From the NCBI GenBank assembly GCA_027052755.1, contig JALUEN010000234.1, positions 1,160 to 7,212 on the forward strand: a DNA stretch of 6,053 nt. The letters run 5' to 3'. The translations under genes and the position numbers were made by a program. The stretch comes from a bacterium (lineage in GTDB: Bacteria > DRYD01 > JALUEN01). The notes below the pieces were generated by a model that saw nothing but the letters and a program-made list of their open reading frames with translations, did not search any database and was not told the DNA's origin. Below, one piece after another: positions 5,989 to 6,053 of the stretch (the stretch's first letter is position 1; each line of letters starts with the position of its first letter).

Positions 5989-6053
5989 TAAGGCTCACCT
6001 CCATTCTAACGACCATATCGGTAAGGGGTGTAGATTAAGTTAAACTTAAAGTT
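5989..6053 (-). promoter_or_regulatory. Candidate promoter of the three-gene minus-strand operon
   Basis: On the minus strand the sequence at 6053-6035 is AT-rich (AACTTTAAGTTTAACTTAA) and holds a TATA-like TTTAAGTTT centred about 58 nt before the ATG at 5988. GGAGGTGA (6002-5995) is the ribosome binding site. The palindrome described separately overlaps the box. A bacterial -35 element, if any, lies outside the window. Confidence 0.35.
6035..6049. repeat. 15-bp perfect palindrome in the promoter region
   Basis: TTAAGTT (6035-6041) and AACTTAA (6043-6049) are exact inverted repeats around one central base. The element overlaps the candidate TATA-like box of the operon that starts at 5988, so it could be an operator. 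Its AT-only composition, apart from one G and one C, means chance is a real alternative. Confidence 0.45.

Noticed and set aside
5582..6043. Two plus-strand open frames (72 and 60 codons)
   Set aside because: Both are antisense to the secreted protein gene; the second also runs through its ribosome binding site and promoter region.

Overview
This window reads as a compact stretch of chromosome from a thermophilic, probably hyperthermophilic, prokaryote. The evidence is the heavy use of AGA/AGG, ATA and CTA codons, purine-rich coding strands, short intergenic gaps, strong GGAGG-type ribosome binding sites and a ferritin closest, as I remember the family, to Pyrococcus and Archaeoglobus proteins. 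I lean towards an archaeon because of that ferritin, the HerA-type domain and TATA-like boxes at a constant distance from three start codons. A deep-branching thermophilic bacterium is not excluded: there is a hairpin-plus-T-run terminator and a signal peptide with an AxA site. No tRNA, rRNA, CRISPR array or mobile element was seen.

Layout. Two plus-strand genes (86-2561) face four minus-strand genes (5988-2616), meeting tail to tail at a perfect GC-rich hairpin. The plus-strand pair is a 360-aa protein that looks like a HerA-family ATPase whose Walker A and B motifs have decayed, followed after 13 nt by a ThiI-type tRNA 4-thiouridine synthetase with a shortened rhodanese-like tail. On the minus strand, in order of transcription, come a secreted beta-propeller-like protein of unknown function, a PhnP-like metallo-beta-lactamase-fold hydrolase and a family 2 glycosyltransferase. 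Their gaps are 26 and 12 nt and the last pair is tightly coupled, so they look like one operon. After a 97-nt AT-rich gap comes a ferritin that probably also has its own promoter.

How the genes work together. The ThiI-like enzyme and the ferritin are recognisable housekeeping functions (tRNA thiolation, iron storage and detoxification). The HerA-like protein next to thiI, with no nurA in view, is unexplained. The three-gene minus-strand operon joins an exported protein, a predicted phosphodiesterase-type hydrolase and a sugar transferase; a shared role is possible but not shown. The best candidates for novelty are the apparently dead HerA-like protein and this operon.
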